A stretch of DNA of 59,693 bases from an uncultured Collinsella sp. (GCA_900546775.1 UREM01000010.1:1-59693); one strand, 5' to 3'; positions 49,815 to 58,698 are shown, counted from the stretch's first letter. A program made the numbers and translations. The notes: generated by a model not told the origin, from the sequence alone.

Positions 49815-50696
49815 ATGGAGTTTGTTCTTGATAACGGTTCTATTCGTGTGGCACTGAGCACGGCTGGCGGATCGTTCACTTCGATTAAAGCCAACGGTCG
49901 TGAGTATCTGTGGCAGGGCGATCCGGCGGTGTGGTCGGGCCAGGCACCCATTTGCTTTCCGATTTGCGGCGGCCTTCGTGATGGCCGCGCGATGACCATG
50001 GGCGGCCGCGAGGTAAAGCTCGCCCGCCACGGCTTTGCTCGCAAGCAGGAGTGGAAGCTCGAGGAGCAGAGCGACAACATGGTTGCGCTGAGCCTAAGCT
50101 CTGCCGACCATGCCGAGTTGCTTGAGCAGTACCCGTATCCGTTTAAGATCGTTGCTCGCTACACGATCGATTCGGAAAAGGTGGCCGTGTCGTACGAGGT
50201 GACCAATGAGGGCACCGAGGATATGCCATTCTTTGTGGGTGGTCACCCCGGCTTTAAGTGCCCGCTCGACGAGGGCGAGTCCTATGACGATTACGAGCTC
50301 CGTTTTGAGCAGCGTGAGGCCGCCGAGCTCTGTACTGCCGTTCCCTCGACGGGCTTGATTGATGTTGAGGATCGCAGCAAGAACCCTATGATCGACCAGA
50401 ACCTGCCGCTGACCCACGAACTCTTCGACTTCGCGGAGACCATCTTTGACGTGCTCGAGAGCCGCGTGGTTACGCTGACCAAGAAAACCGAGGACAAGGG
50501 CGTGCGCCTGACGTTCCCCGATATGCCATACCTGATTGTGTGGAGCAAGCCCGAGGGCAACTTTGTGGCCGTGGAACCGTGGGGTGGCCTGTCTACCTGC
50601 TCCGACGAGGACGATATTCTGGAGCACAAGCGTGGCTGCCTGGTTGCCAAGCCGGGGGAGACCGTCACCCGCGGCTTTGAGATCGAGATCCTTTAA
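49815..50696 (+). CDS. LacX-like aldose 1-epimerase family protein, copy 2
   Basis: A 293-residue paralogue of the protein at 30864, matching along its whole length (for example STAGGSFTSIKANGREYLWQ and ARHGFARKQEWKL). Here it sits after lacAB and before lacC copy 2, the classic position of lacX. The start at 49815 is set by homology with copy 1 and GGGAAGG upstream; an in-frame ATG 33 bases earlier is not needed. Presumed role is anomer interconversion of a galactose or tagatose phosphate; unproven. Confidence 0.83.
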   Translation: MEFVLDNGSIRVALSTAGGSFTSIKANGREYLWQGDPAVWSGQAPICFPICGGLRDGRAMTMGGREVKLARHGFARKQEWKLEEQSDNMVALSLSSADHAELLEQYPYPFKIVARYTIDSEKVAVSYEVTNEGTEDMPFFVGGHPGFKCPLDEGESYDDYELRFEQREAAELCTAVPSTGLIDVEDRSKNPMIDQNLPLTHELFDFAETIFDVLESRVVTLTKKTEDKGVRLTFPDMPYLIVWSKPEGNFVAVEPWGGLSTCSDEDDILEHKRGCLVAKPGETVTRGFEIEIL

Positions 50697-50749
50697 CGAG
50701 CTATCGTATGTTTGGGGTGGGTCGTGCCGCCCCGGAACAGGAGTTCAAT

Positions 50750-51685
50750 ATGATTCTGACCGTTACCATGAACCCGTCGATTGATACGCGCTATCAGCTC
50801 GACAAGCTGGTCATTGACGACGTTAACCGCGTCACGCCCGAAAAGACCGCTGGCGGTAAGGGCCTCAACGTGAGCCGTGTGCTGCTGCAACTGGGAGACG
50901 ACGTGCTCGCGACTGGTCTGCTTGGCGGCCACATGGGTGCCTATATGGCCGAGCTTATGGATGCCGACGGCGTCAAGAACGACTTTGTGCCCATCGCCGG
51001 TGAGACGCGCATTTGCCTGAATATTCTGCACGAGGGTAATCAGACGGAGCTGCTGGAGAGCGGCCCGCAGATCGCCCCGGCCGAGCTCGAGGCCTTTACG
51101 GCCAAGTTCGCCGAGCTTGCAGCGAAGGCGGACGTTGTGACGCTTTCGGGCTCGCTGCCGCGTGGCGTCGATGCCGGCTACTATGCCGAGCTCGTTAAGA
51201 TCGCCGAGGAGGCGGGCGCCAAGGTGCTGCTCGACACCTCGGGTGCATCGCTGGAGGCTGCGCTGGAGTCCGACGCTAAGCCTGAGCTCGTAAAACCCAA
51301 CCTGACCGAGATTAACGGCCTGCTGGGTACGTCCTTTACGACCGATGATGTCGATGCCCTGCGCGAGGCGCTCGCCGCCGATAGCCGTTTTGTCGGTATT
51401 CCCTGGGTTGTCGTTTCGATGGGCGCTGCCGGTTCGGTGGGCTTCCATGAGGGTCGCGCGTTCCGCGCCAAGACGCCCGCGATTGCGGCTGTGAACGCGA
51501 CGGGTTCCGGTGACTCGACCATCGCCGGCTTTGCGCATGCGATTGCTGCTGGTGCCGACGACGTCACGGTGCTCAAGACCGCCAATACCTGCGGTAAGCT
51601 CAACGCCATGGATCCCAAGACCGGCCACCTGGTCATGGACCGCTGGGACGAGATCTACAGCAACGTTGAGGTCGTAGAGTTGTAG
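50750..51685 (+). CDS. lacC: Tagatose-6-phosphate kinase (LacC/PfkB family), copy 2
   Basis: A 311-residue kinase nearly identical in motif content to copy 1 at 31805 (GGKGLNVSRVLLQLG, NATGSGDSTIAGF). In this lactose setting it should phosphorylate tagatose-6-phosphate from LacAB. The start follows CAGGAG by seven bases; a longer frame is open upstream but non-homologous. The aldolase for its product is the class II enzyme at 58699. Confidence 0.88.
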   Translation: MILTVTMNPSIDTRYQLDKLVIDDVNRVTPEKTAGGKGLNVSRVLLQLGDDVLATGLLGGHMGAYMAELMDADGVKNDFVPIAGETRICLNILHEGNQTELLESGPQIAPAELEAFTAKFAELAAKADVVTLSGSLPRGVDAGYYAELVKIAEEAGAKVLLDTSGASLEAALESDAKPELVKPNLTEINGLLGTSFTTDDVDALREALAADSRFVGIPWVVVSMGAAGSVGFHEGRAFRAKTPAIAAVNATGSGDSTIAGFAHAIAAGADDVTVLKTANTCGKLNAMDPKTGHLVMDRWDEIYSNVEVVEL

Positions 51686-51727
51686 GGTTACGCGGTTTTA
51701 CCAAACCGCGTAACGGCTCGACGCTGC

Positions 51728-51825
51728 AAACGCCCCTAAGCGGCAATCTGACGTTCAATCGTCGGGCATGACCAAAAGGTCAATGCCCTCCTCTTTCACG
51801 TCACCTTGCTCGCTTAGGGGCGTTT
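51728..51825. repeat. ~100-bp branched inverted repeat after lacC copy 2
   Basis: Perfect 15-bp outer arms (AAACGCCCCTAAGCG at 51728-51742, complement at 51811-51825) enclose GGGCAT-G-ACC-AAAA-GGT-C-AATGCCC and CTCCTCTTTC. Related in layout to 49482-49582. Confidence 0.65.
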
Positions 51826-51865
51826 TCGCTGACAATGCCAAGACATCGACGTTGCCTTGGTCGCA

Positions 51866-51924
51866 AGTAGTCGTTGGGGACGTTCTTGTTTGACTAGTCG
51901 TTTAAGAGCGTCCCCAATGGCTAC
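51866..51924. repeat. GGGACGTTC repeat family, variant copy
   Basis: TAGTCGTTGGGGACGTTCTT and AAGAGCGTCCCCAATGGCTA are imperfect inverted arms around GTTTGACTAGTCGTTT. Confidence 0.6.
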
Positions 51925-51931
51925 ACTCAAA

Positions 51932-51969
51932 AACGGCGCCCGTCGGCGATGTTGCCGGCGGGCGCCGTT
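51932..51969 (-). terminator. Terminator of galT
   Basis: AACGGCGCCCG..GGC..GCC..CGGGCGCCGTT; A-run on the left provides T on the minus strand. Same design as the galM terminator. Confidence 0.8.
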
Positions 51970-52015
51970 GTCTTGAAGACGAAATAGTCCGTTTTCCTCC
52001 GTCCCCAAGGGATCA

Positions 52016-53635
52016 TTACAGTGAGTCGATAAAGCGCTGTTGGGCGGCGCGGCCGGCTTCGTCCCACTTAAAGACGCCGGCGTTGTCGAGCACGTGGCCA
52101 AACACTACGCCGACTTCCTCGTGCAGGATGCCGATGGCGCTATCCGCCGTAAGCTCGTCGGCGCGGCGGGCATAGACGTCCTCGGCCCATGCGGCATGGC
52201 TGCGGCAAAGGTCGTCACCCTCGAGCGCACTGGCAAGGTCGTAGCTGGTATCGGCTTTGGCTGCCAGCAGGTGCTCGCGGACAGCGCCGAGCTCGGGAAC
52301 CAGGCGCGGCGGCAGAATGGCCAGGCCCATGACCTCGATCAGGCCGATGTTCTCCTTCTTAATGTGGTGATACTCGGCATGCGGGTGGAAAACGCCCAGC
52401 GGATGCTCGTCGGTCGTGATATTGCAGCGAAGCGCCAGGTAGGCCTCGTAAATCTCGCCGCCGGCGTTGCCGCGGGAGTCGACGCGGCGGATGACGGGCG
52501 TCACGGTGTTGTGCGCTACGCCGTCGGCCGTGTGCGCGATAACGCCCACAGACTCGTCGGTCCACTCGCGCCAGGCGAGGATAATCTTCTCGGCAGCGTC
52601 GAGCAGCTGAGCGCGGTCATGCGAGCGCAGGCGCAGCACCGAGAGCGGCCACTGCGGCACAGTGCCGGTGACCTGGTCAAAACCGGGCACGCTAAACTGC
52701 GAGACCTCGGCGGCATGCATCATGGGGAACTCGTGCGCGCCGCCCTGGAAGTGGTCGTGCGACAGAATCGAGCCGCCCACGATAGGCAGGTCGGCGTTGG
52801 AGCCGATGAAGTAATGCGGGAACAGGTCCACAAAGTCGAGCAGGCAGGTCAGGCCCTTGCGGTCGACGTGCATCGGACGATGCTCGGAGCTCATGGCAAT
52901 GCAATGCTCGTTAAAGTACGCGTACGGGCTGTACTGGAAACCCCAGCGCTCGCCGTTGAGCTGGATGGGGATAATGCGCAGGTTCTGGCGAGCGGGGTGA
53001 GCGCCGCCGTCGGCTGCAGCGGAGCGTCCGGGATAGCCCTCGTTTTCGATGCAGAGCTGGCAGGCGGGATACTTCTCGCCCGTGTTCTTGGCGGCACCTG
53101 CCGCGGCGATATCGCGCGGGTCCTTCTCAGGCTTGGAGAGGTTGATGGTGATCTCAAGATCGCCCCAGTTGGTGGGGGTGCTCCATTTGATGTTGCGCGC
53201 GATGGCGGCACGGCGCACGTAGCCGGCGTCGCAGCACAGGCCGTAGAACCAGTCGGTTGCGGCGCGGGGCTCGTTGACGCCCATACGTCCGTTGAACTCC
53301 TCGTTTACAACCGAAGGCCTCGGCATGAGCGCACCCATGATGCGCATGGCGATGCGGTCGCGGCCTGACGCCGTGTCCTCGGCGGCACCGTTGGTAACGG
53401 CGGCCTCGGAAAGCGCGGCAAGCGTGCCTTCAAGATCAAAGTCGGGCAGGGTATTGGGGTGCAAGAGCGAGAGTTTCTCAACCTGGAGCGCCCAGGCCAT
53501 ATCGAGCGCGGGACCCGTAGCGCCGATGCACTCCAAAATGGTGTTGTATGCCCAGATGCGGTCGTCCTGTCCGATCATCGATCGGTGGATGGCGTACTCG
53601 ATCAGGTTCTGCGCGGCCTCTCGCACGTCAGTCAT
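52016..53635 (-). CDS. galT: UDP-glucose--hexose-1-phosphate uridylyltransferase, class II GalT
   Basis: A 539-residue class II GalT, a form found in Gram-positives and longer than E. coli GalT. It swaps UMP between UDP-glucose and galactose-1-phosphate. SHDHFQGG near residue 296 contains the catalytic His region; RIIPIQLNGERWGFQYSPYAYFNEH and VFHPHAEYHHIKKENIGLIE are other family blocks. The start at 53635 overlaps the galK stop by one base (TAATG); an in-frame ATG three codons earlier is possible. Confidence 0.92.
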   Translation of the reverse strand: MTDVREAAQNLIEYAIHRSMIGQDDRIWAYNTILECIGATGPALDMAWALQVEKLSLLHPNTLPDFDLEGTLAALSEAAVTNGAAEDTASGRDRIAMRIMGALMPRPSVVNEEFNGRMGVNEPRAATDWFYGLCCDAGYVRRAAIARNIKWSTPTNWGDLEITINLSKPEKDPRDIAAAGAAKNTGEKYPACQLCIENEGYPGRSAAADGGAHPARQNLRIIPIQLNGERWGFQYSPYAYFNEHCIAMSSEHRPMHVDRKGLTCLLDFVDLFPHYFIGSNADLPIVGGSILSHDHFQGGAHEFPMMHAAEVSQFSVPGFDQVTGTVPQWPLSVLRLRSHDRAQLLDAAEKIILAWREWTDESVGVIAHTADGVAHNTVTPVIRRVDSRGNAGGEIYEAYLALRCNITTDEHPLGVFHPHAEYHHIKKENIGLIEVMGLAILPPRLVPELGAVREHLLAAKADTSYDLASALEGDDLCRSHAAWAEDVYARRADELTADSAIGILHEEVGVVFGHVLDNAGVFKWDEAGRAAQQRFIDSL

Positions 53636-54840
53636 TACAGCCATGCCGCGTAAGCCCCCTTGTCAGAGATGGCGTAGTGACGGGCAGAGCCCTCGCCCAG
53701 CCAGCCGTTCATCTTGGCAATGAAGGTGTCGACCAGATCGAGCGGCACGAAGGCCTGGATGGTGCCACCAAAGCCGCCACCGTGGATACGGACGGCGCCG
53801 CGGCCGTCGAGCACGTGCTCGGCCAGCGCCAGGGCATACATGGAAGGCTGCTCGGAACCCAGCTTGGCAACAACATTTTGCAGGTACATGGCAGAGCTGG
53901 CGCCGGACTCGCGCGTCAGGACCAGGAACTGGTCAATGTCGCCGGCGTTGAGCGCTGCCCAGCGCTTATCGACCAGGCCGTTCTCGTACCAGTAGTGAAC
54001 GGCGCGCAGGCAGGCGCGGTCGCCCAGCTTGGCGCGCAGCTCGGGGAGCTTAGCGTCAAAGTCGGCAACGTCGACCTCGCACAGGCGCGCCTTGCCAAAC
54101 TCGGCAGCGACGTCTTGCATCTCGCGCGGAACGGCGGCGTAGTCATCGGTGGCTGCCACGTGGTCGGCGCCCACTTTAACGAGCACAAGCGCATAACCGT
54201 GATCCTCAAAGTTGAGCTCGAGCTTCTGGGTCTTAGGCTGAGCCTGGTCCTCAAAGTCCATGTAGGCGAGGCCACCCAGGCACACGGCGGCCTGGTCCAT
54301 CAGACCGCAGGGCTTGCCGTAGTAGTTGTTCTCGGTGCGCTGGCTCATCTGCGCGAGCGCGACGGGCTCAATGGCGGGCGCGCCCCAGAGCGTCTCCATG
54401 GCGCGGCCGTATGCGGCCTCGACGGCGGCAGAGCTGGAAAGGCCACCGCCCGAGGGGACGGAGCAGGTGAAGGCGAAGTCGAAGCCCTGGGGCTCAACGC
54501 CAAGGGTTGCAATCTCGTGCGCCATGCCGCGGACGAGGCTTGCGGACGTGCCCTTCTCGGACTCCTGAACGTCTAGCGTGTCGAGCGCGATCTCAAACGT
54601 GGGGTAGCCCTCGTCGGCGACGCGAATCTTGTTGGTGTCGGTCGCCACGGCAATGCCGTCAACGGCGACATCGAGCGAGCCGGCGATAACGTGGCCACCC
54701 TCGTGGTCGGTGTGGTTGCCGCTGATCTCGGAGCGGCCGGGCGCGTGCACATAGAGCACCTGGCGATCGCCGATGGGGCCAAACTCCTCCTCGAACAGCT
54801 TGGTGAGCGTGGCGAATGTCTTTTCGTCGGGGGTGGTCAT
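53635..54840 (-). CDS. galK: Galactokinase
   Basis: A 401-residue GHMP kinase making galactose-1-phosphate. The signature HAPGRSEISGNHTDHEGG is near 32-49 (GRxNLIGEHTDY variant), CSVPSGGGLSSSAAVE near 126 is the phosphate loop and VRIHGGGFGGTIQAFVP near 345 closes the site. The start at 54840 has AAGGAAAGGA upstream. It is divergent from the LacI gene at 55179, with three matching palindromes between. Confidence 0.93.
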   Translation of the reverse strand: MTTPDEKTFATLTKLFEEEFGPIGDRQVLYVHAPGRSEISGNHTDHEGGHVIAGSLDVAVDGIAVATDTNKIRVADEGYPTFEIALDTLDVQESEKGTSASLVRGMAHEIATLGVEPQGFDFAFTCSVPSGGGLSSSAAVEAAYGRAMETLWGAPAIEPVALAQMSQRTENNYYGKPCGLMDQAAVCLGGLAYMDFEDQAQPKTQKLELNFEDHGYALVLVKVGADHVAATDDYAAVPREMQDVAAEFGKARLCEVDVADFDAKLPELRAKLGDRACLRAVHYWYENGLVDKRWAALNAGDIDQFLVLTRESGASSAMYLQNVVAKLGSEQPSMYALALAEHVLDGRGAVRIHGGGFGGTIQAFVPLDLVDTFIAKMNGWLGEGSARHYAISDKGAYAAWL

Positions 54841-54880
54841 GGGAGTCCTTTCCTTGGCGCGCACGGGTGAGTTTTGCGTC

Positions 54881-54898
54881 GTTATGAGTACGTTAACA
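54881..54898. promoter_or_regulatory. gal operator 1
   Basis: GTTATGAGTACGTTAACA; exact reverse complement of gal operator 2, forming an 18-bp perfect inverted pair 50 bases apart. Central GTACGTTAAC is a LacI-family type core. Confidence 0.7.
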
Positions 54899-54948
54899 AT
54901 TTGAAGCGGCATAAACCAAGTGTTCACAATACCGCACGTTACAGGCTA

Positions 54949-54966
54949 TGTTAACGTACTCATAAC
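54949..54966. promoter_or_regulatory. gal operator 2
   Basis: TGTTAACGTACTCATAAC, the mirror of operator 1. The pair could support looping or place two dimers over galK's promoter. Confidence 0.7.
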
Positions 54967-55013
54967 ACAACACTTATCACTTTTTGAGAATCTGGTAATC
55001 GGTAGAAATTCAG

Positions 55014-55024
55014 CCGTGAACGGT
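55014..55024 (+). promoter_or_regulatory. CCGTGAACGGT site, gal divergent region
   Basis: Same variant as at 23141, 46154 (minus) and 48239. Confidence 0.55.
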
Positions 55025-55072
55025 ATTGCCGTATGGACTTATAGAGCAGAAGAGTTGCGGATTGAAAAAGTA

Positions 55073-55086
55073 GAGTACGTTAACAT
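55073..55086. promoter_or_regulatory. gal operator 3
   Basis: GAGTACGTTAACAT repeats the core of operators 1 and 2, about 90 bases before the lacI-type gene. Confidence 0.6.
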
Positions 55087-55178
55087 GCGTCCGACGATAG
55101 CGGGCCTCGGCGCGGGGTGTATTTCTGCCCGGGCCGGCATGCACGCTATTCAGATCTCGCAAGGGTGAAGGTGATCCT

Positions 55179-56210
55179 GTGGCAAGGCGTCCGTCCAACG
55201 ATACAGGTACGCGTCCGGTTTCCATGGCCGACGTCGCCCGCGCTGCCGGTGTTTCGCAGCAGACGGTTTCGCGCGTTGCCAACGGCCTCCCTAACGTCAA
55301 CGAGCAGACGCGCCAGCGCGTGCAGGCCGCTATGCAAGAGCTCGGCTTTCGTCCGAGTTATGCCGGTCGCTCGCTGCGCGATGGCCGTTACCATTCGGTC
55401 GGCCTGTGCATCAACGATGTCACCAAGTTTGGCAACCTCTCAATGATCGACGGCATCGCCAGCGCTGCTCGCGAGCATAATTGTGCCATCACGCTGGTCG
55501 AGATGTCCAAGACCGAGGAATTCTCGCTTGCCGAGGCAACGCGTCGTATGGCTGCGCTGCCCGTGGACGGCATCATCATCGGCATGAGCCGTATGGCGCC
55601 CGATTTTGAGACGTTTGATCCACTGCCGGGCATTGGCACGGTCATCGTTACCATGTACGCGCATCCGCGCGTGACCACGGTCGATTCCGACCATTACGGC
55701 TGCTCGTTATTGCTTATGGATCACCTGTTTGAGCTGGGGCACGAGCAGATTCGCTATATTGGCGGCCCGTCCTTCTCGGTCGACGAGCAATTTCGTCGCG
55801 CCGGTTGGCAGGATGCGCTCGAGCGTAAACACATCGAGCCGGCAGAGCCGCTCGAGGGCGACTGGTCTGCCAACAGCGGCTACGAGGCCGGCAGATATCT
55901 GGCCGAGCACGATCGCACCATGACAGCGATTTATGCGGCAAACGATCAGATGGCAAACGGGGCCATCGCCGCGCTGCGCGATAGTGGCCTGCGCGTGCCC
56001 GAGGATGTGAGCGTAGTGGGCGTCGACGATTCACTCGATGATTTTGTGGCACACAACGAGCTCACGACCGTGCGATTCGATCTACATCAGCGCGGACGCG
56101 AGGTGTTTGAGCATGCGGTTCCCGAGGCGGGTACGGCGGGCAAAACTGTTGCCATTCGTATTCCCGGTCAGCTCATCGTTCGACATAGTACGGCGGCACC
56201 GCGTGCATAG
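55179..56210 (+). CDS. LacI family regulator of the gal region
   Basis: A 343-residue LacI-type repressor starting at GTG with AAGGTGAT upstream. VSMADVARAAGVSQQTVSRVA and FRPSYAGRSLRDGRYHSVG are the helix-turn-helix and hinge; the effector domain includes AANDQMANGAIAALRDSG and VSVVGVDDSLDDFV. It resembles the lac-region regulator at 45089 throughout and probably arose by duplication. The perfect operator pair next to it implies control of galKT and itself. Confidence 0.88.
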   Translation: MARRPSNDTGTRPVSMADVARAAGVSQQTVSRVANGLPNVNEQTRQRVQAAMQELGFRPSYAGRSLRDGRYHSVGLCINDVTKFGNLSMIDGIASAAREHNCAITLVEMSKTEEFSLAEATRRMAALPVDGIIIGMSRMAPDFETFDPLPGIGTVIVTMYAHPRVTTVDSDHYGCSLLLMDHLFELGHEQIRYIGGPSFSVDEQFRRAGWQDALERKHIEPAEPLEGDWSANSGYEAGRYLAEHDRTMTAIYAANDQMANGAIAALRDSGLRVPEDVSVVGVDDSLDDFVAHNELTTVRFDLHQRGREVFEHAVPEAGTAGKTVAIRIPGQLIVRHSTAAPRA

Positions 56211-56339
56211 TTTCTGCAGGTCAACGGTGATATGTTGAACATCAATAACAATCGGTAAGGATGTCGGTAGATAGCTGTTGGGATGTAGCCGAGTGCTATG
56301 ATAGACGGGCTCTTTTGTCTATCTAGGAGGCTTTGCCTG

Positions 56340-57500
56340 ATGGAGATCACCAAGGATATCCGCTACGTTGGCGTCGACGATCACGACATTGACCTGTTCG
56401 AGGGCCAGTACGATGTGTCCGAGAACGGTATGGCATACAACAGCTACGTTATCTTGGGCGAAAAGATCGCTGTCGCCGATTCAGTCGACGGCGGTTTTGT
56501 TGACGAGTGGCTCGGCAACATCGAGGCCGTGCTCGATGGCCGTACGCCCGATTACCTGGTCGTTCATCATATGGAGCCCGACCACTCCGCTGGCATCGCC
56601 GCCTTTATGGAGCGCTATCCCCAGGCCCAGATCGTGGCCAGCATGGGCGCCTTCCGCATGATGGTCAACTTCTTTGGCACCGATTTCCCCGAGCGCAAGA
56701 TGGTCGTCAAAGAGGGCGACGTGCTCGACCTGGGCGGCCACAGCCTGACGTTTGTCGGCGCCCCCAACGTTCACTGGCCCGAGGTGCTGTTCTCTTACGA
56801 GGCCACCGACAAGGTGCTCTTTAGTGCCGACGGCTTTGGCAAGTTTGGCGCCAACGACATCGAGGATCCCGAGGGTTGGGCCTGCGAGGCGCGCCGTTAC
56901 TACTTTGGCATCGTGGGCAAGTTCGGCAAGTTTGTGCAAGCGGTGCTCAAGAAGGCCGCCGATTTGGACATCCAGATCATCTGCCCGCTCCACGGCCCCG
57001 TGCTTACCGAGAACCTGGGCTATTACCTCGACACCTACAACACCTGGTCGAGCTATCAGCCCGAGGACGAGGGCATCACGATTGCCTATGCGAGTGTGTA
57101 TGGCCATCTGAAGGCTGCCGTTGAGGAGCTTGCATCTGCGCTTGAGGCTCGCGGCCAGAAGGTTTCCGTCTTTGACCTGGCTCGCGACGACATGGCCGAG
57201 GCCGTTGAGGACGCGTTCCGCTATGACCGTCTGGTGCTCGCCTCCATCACCTATCAGGGCGAGATATTCCCGTTTATGAGCACCTTCATCCACACGCTCG
57301 CCGAGCATGCCTACCAGAACCGCACCGTGGCGCTCGTCGAGGCCGGTTCCTGGGCACCTGCCGCCGCTAAGGTTATGACCAAGGAGCTCGAGGGTATGAA
57401 AGACATCACGCTGACGCAGAATAAGGTGACCGTCCTGGGTTCGCTCAACGACGCCTCGCGCGCTCAGATCGAGGTTCTCGCCGACGAGCTGTCCAAGTAG
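56340..57500 (+). CDS. Flavodiiron protein (FprA-like)
   Basis: A 386-residue fusion of a metallo-beta-lactamase-like diiron domain (1 to ~245) and a flavodoxin domain. Diiron ligands are His77-x-Glu79-x-Asp81 with His82 following (HHMEPDH), a His near 148 (NVHWPEV), Asp in SADGFGKFG and His in CPLHGPV. The flavodoxin part begins at IAYASVYGHLKAAVEELA. Such proteins reduce oxygen to water or nitric oxide to nitrous oxide in anaerobes. No rubredoxin domain is fused. The start at 56340 follows AGGAGG. Confidence 0.93.
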   Translation: MEITKDIRYVGVDDHDIDLFEGQYDVSENGMAYNSYVILGEKIAVADSVDGGFVDEWLGNIEAVLDGRTPDYLVVHHMEPDHSAGIAAFMERYPQAQIVASMGAFRMMVNFFGTDFPERKMVVKEGDVLDLGGHSLTFVGAPNVHWPEVLFSYEATDKVLFSADGFGKFGANDIEDPEGWACEARRYYFGIVGKFGKFVQAVLKKAADLDIQIICPLHGPVLTENLGYYLDTYNTWSSYQPEDEGITIAYASVYGHLKAAVEELASALEARGQKVSVFDLARDDMAEAVEDAFRYDRLVLASITYQGEIFPFMSTFIHTLAEHAYQNRTVALVEAGSWAPAAAKVMTKELEGMKDITLTQNKVTVLGSLNDASRAQIEVLADELSK

Positions 57501-57523
57501 CGACACATTCACTTCTGATGCTC

Positions 57524-57557
57524 AACCACCACAAAGGAGACCTTTGTGGTGGTTTTT
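57524..57557. terminator. Bidirectional terminator
   Basis: AACCACCACAAAGG and CCTTTGTGGTGGTT pair around AGA, with T after on the plus strand. It separates the convergent flavodiiron and deoR genes. Confidence 0.88.
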
Positions 57558-57559
57558 GT

Positions 57560-58363
57560 TTAAGCGCCGGCGATGACGAGATTTGGGCGGGTGTCGTCGG
57601 CGATCTCGGCGATTGAGATGGCGACGGCGTGATCGGGGTCACGGTCCATTACGATGGCGTTGACGTCGGTCAGCTCGGCAAAGCGGTACATGCCACGTCC
57701 GTTGACCTTACTGGCGTCCATGAGGGCGACACTTTGACGAGCGGCACCGACCATAGCCGCTTTGGTCTCGGCCATCTGCGGAAAGTCGGTCGTAAAGCCG
57801 CAGCCGGGAACAAAAGCGCCAGGGCACATGACGGCAAGATCGGCGTGGACCATTTGGAGCGCCTGCATGGTAAGTGGGCCGTACAGATAGCGATGGCCTT
57901 TGCGCAGTGCCCCGCCCAGCATGACGACATCGACTAAGGGCATGCTCTCGTCGATGTAATCGGCAATGGTAATGTCGGCCGTGATGACGGTGATGCCATC
58001 GCGCTGGTCGAGGAGCCGGACGAACTCGAGCGCTGTGGTGCCCGAGTCGACGAGCAGAGTGTCACCATTGCCGACGAGTTCAATGGCGCTTTGCGCGATG
58101 GCCTGCTTGGCGGCGACGTTGACATTGATGCGGCGATCCTGCGTGGAAACGGTCAGGCGTTTGTGGAGCGATACGGCACCGCCATGCGTGCGGCGCAGCT
58201 TGCCTGCTTCGGCGAGCGCGTCCAGGTCGGCTCGGGCGGTGACGGAGGACACGCCAAAGGTCTGGGCGATTTCTGCTACCTGCACCGAGGCATTATGATC
58301 GAGCATCTCCATGATGGCGGAACGACGCTCGTCGGCGAAAGCTCGGGTTGTTGCGTGGGCCAT
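57560..58363 (-). CDS. DeoR family transcriptional regulator next to the aldolase gene
   Basis: A 267-residue DeoR protein. VQVAEIAQTFGVSSVTARADLDAL is the helix-turn-helix (about 27-50), then KLRRTHGGAV. The sensor domain (AIELVGNGDTLLVDSGTTALEFV) should bind a sugar phosphate. It is divergent from the aldolase gene, and two inverted repeats in between (58420-58442 and 58460-58473) are possible operators. It is not closely similar to the DeoR at 38046 beyond family motifs. Confidence 0.87.
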   Translation of the reverse strand: MAHATTRAFADERRSAIMEMLDHNASVQVAEIAQTFGVSSVTARADLDALAEAGKLRRTHGGAVSLHKRLTVSTQDRRINVNVAAKQAIAQSAIELVGNGDTLLVDSGTTALEFVRLLDQRDGITVITADITIADYIDESMPLVDVVMLGGALRKGHRYLYGPLTMQALQMVHADLAVMCPGAFVPGCGFTTDFPQMAETKAAMVGAARQSVALMDASKVNGRGMYRFAELTDVNAIVMDRDPDHAVAISIAEIADDTRPNLVIAGA

Positions 58364-58419
58364 ATCTGCTCCATCATCGTCTGAAATTTGCAGGAATTGT
58401 GTTGACTCTATTTTCGTTC

Positions 58420-58473
58420 ATTTTCTTTTTGAGTAAGAAAATACCTTTCGATTACTTATCTTTTCTATAAAAG
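58420..58473. promoter_or_regulatory. Two inverted repeats upstream of the aldolase gene
   Basis: ATTTTCTT-N7-AAGAAAAT (58420-58442) and CTTTT-N4-AAAAG (58460-58473) lie in an AT-rich stretch between the divergent deoR and aldolase genes. They are plausible DeoR operators. The rest of 58364-58698 holds no other gene. Confidence 0.5.
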
Positions 58474-58698
58474 AAAGACGATCAAGGCTCAAAACTCAAT
58501 ATCGAACACGCGCGCTCGGGTTCGATCCCTTCCGTTTGCTTTTCAAAAATGAAGGTTGAACCTCGCGCGATGACAATATCTCGCACGTGCAAAGCCGCTG
58601 AATTTCATACAATGAGCGCAGCAAAACGCAAGGTAAAACGCCTTGTGAACAACTACGCCCGATGTCCAGATGCGGGCGAGGGAGAGGAGCAAACGCTC

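Noticed and set aside
53633..53644. Possible frameshift between galK and galT
   Set aside because: The genes simply overlap by one base through TAATG and both proteins are complete.
58515..58540. tRNA-like GGTTCGATCCC string
   Set aside because: No acceptor, D or anticodon stems can be formed around it.
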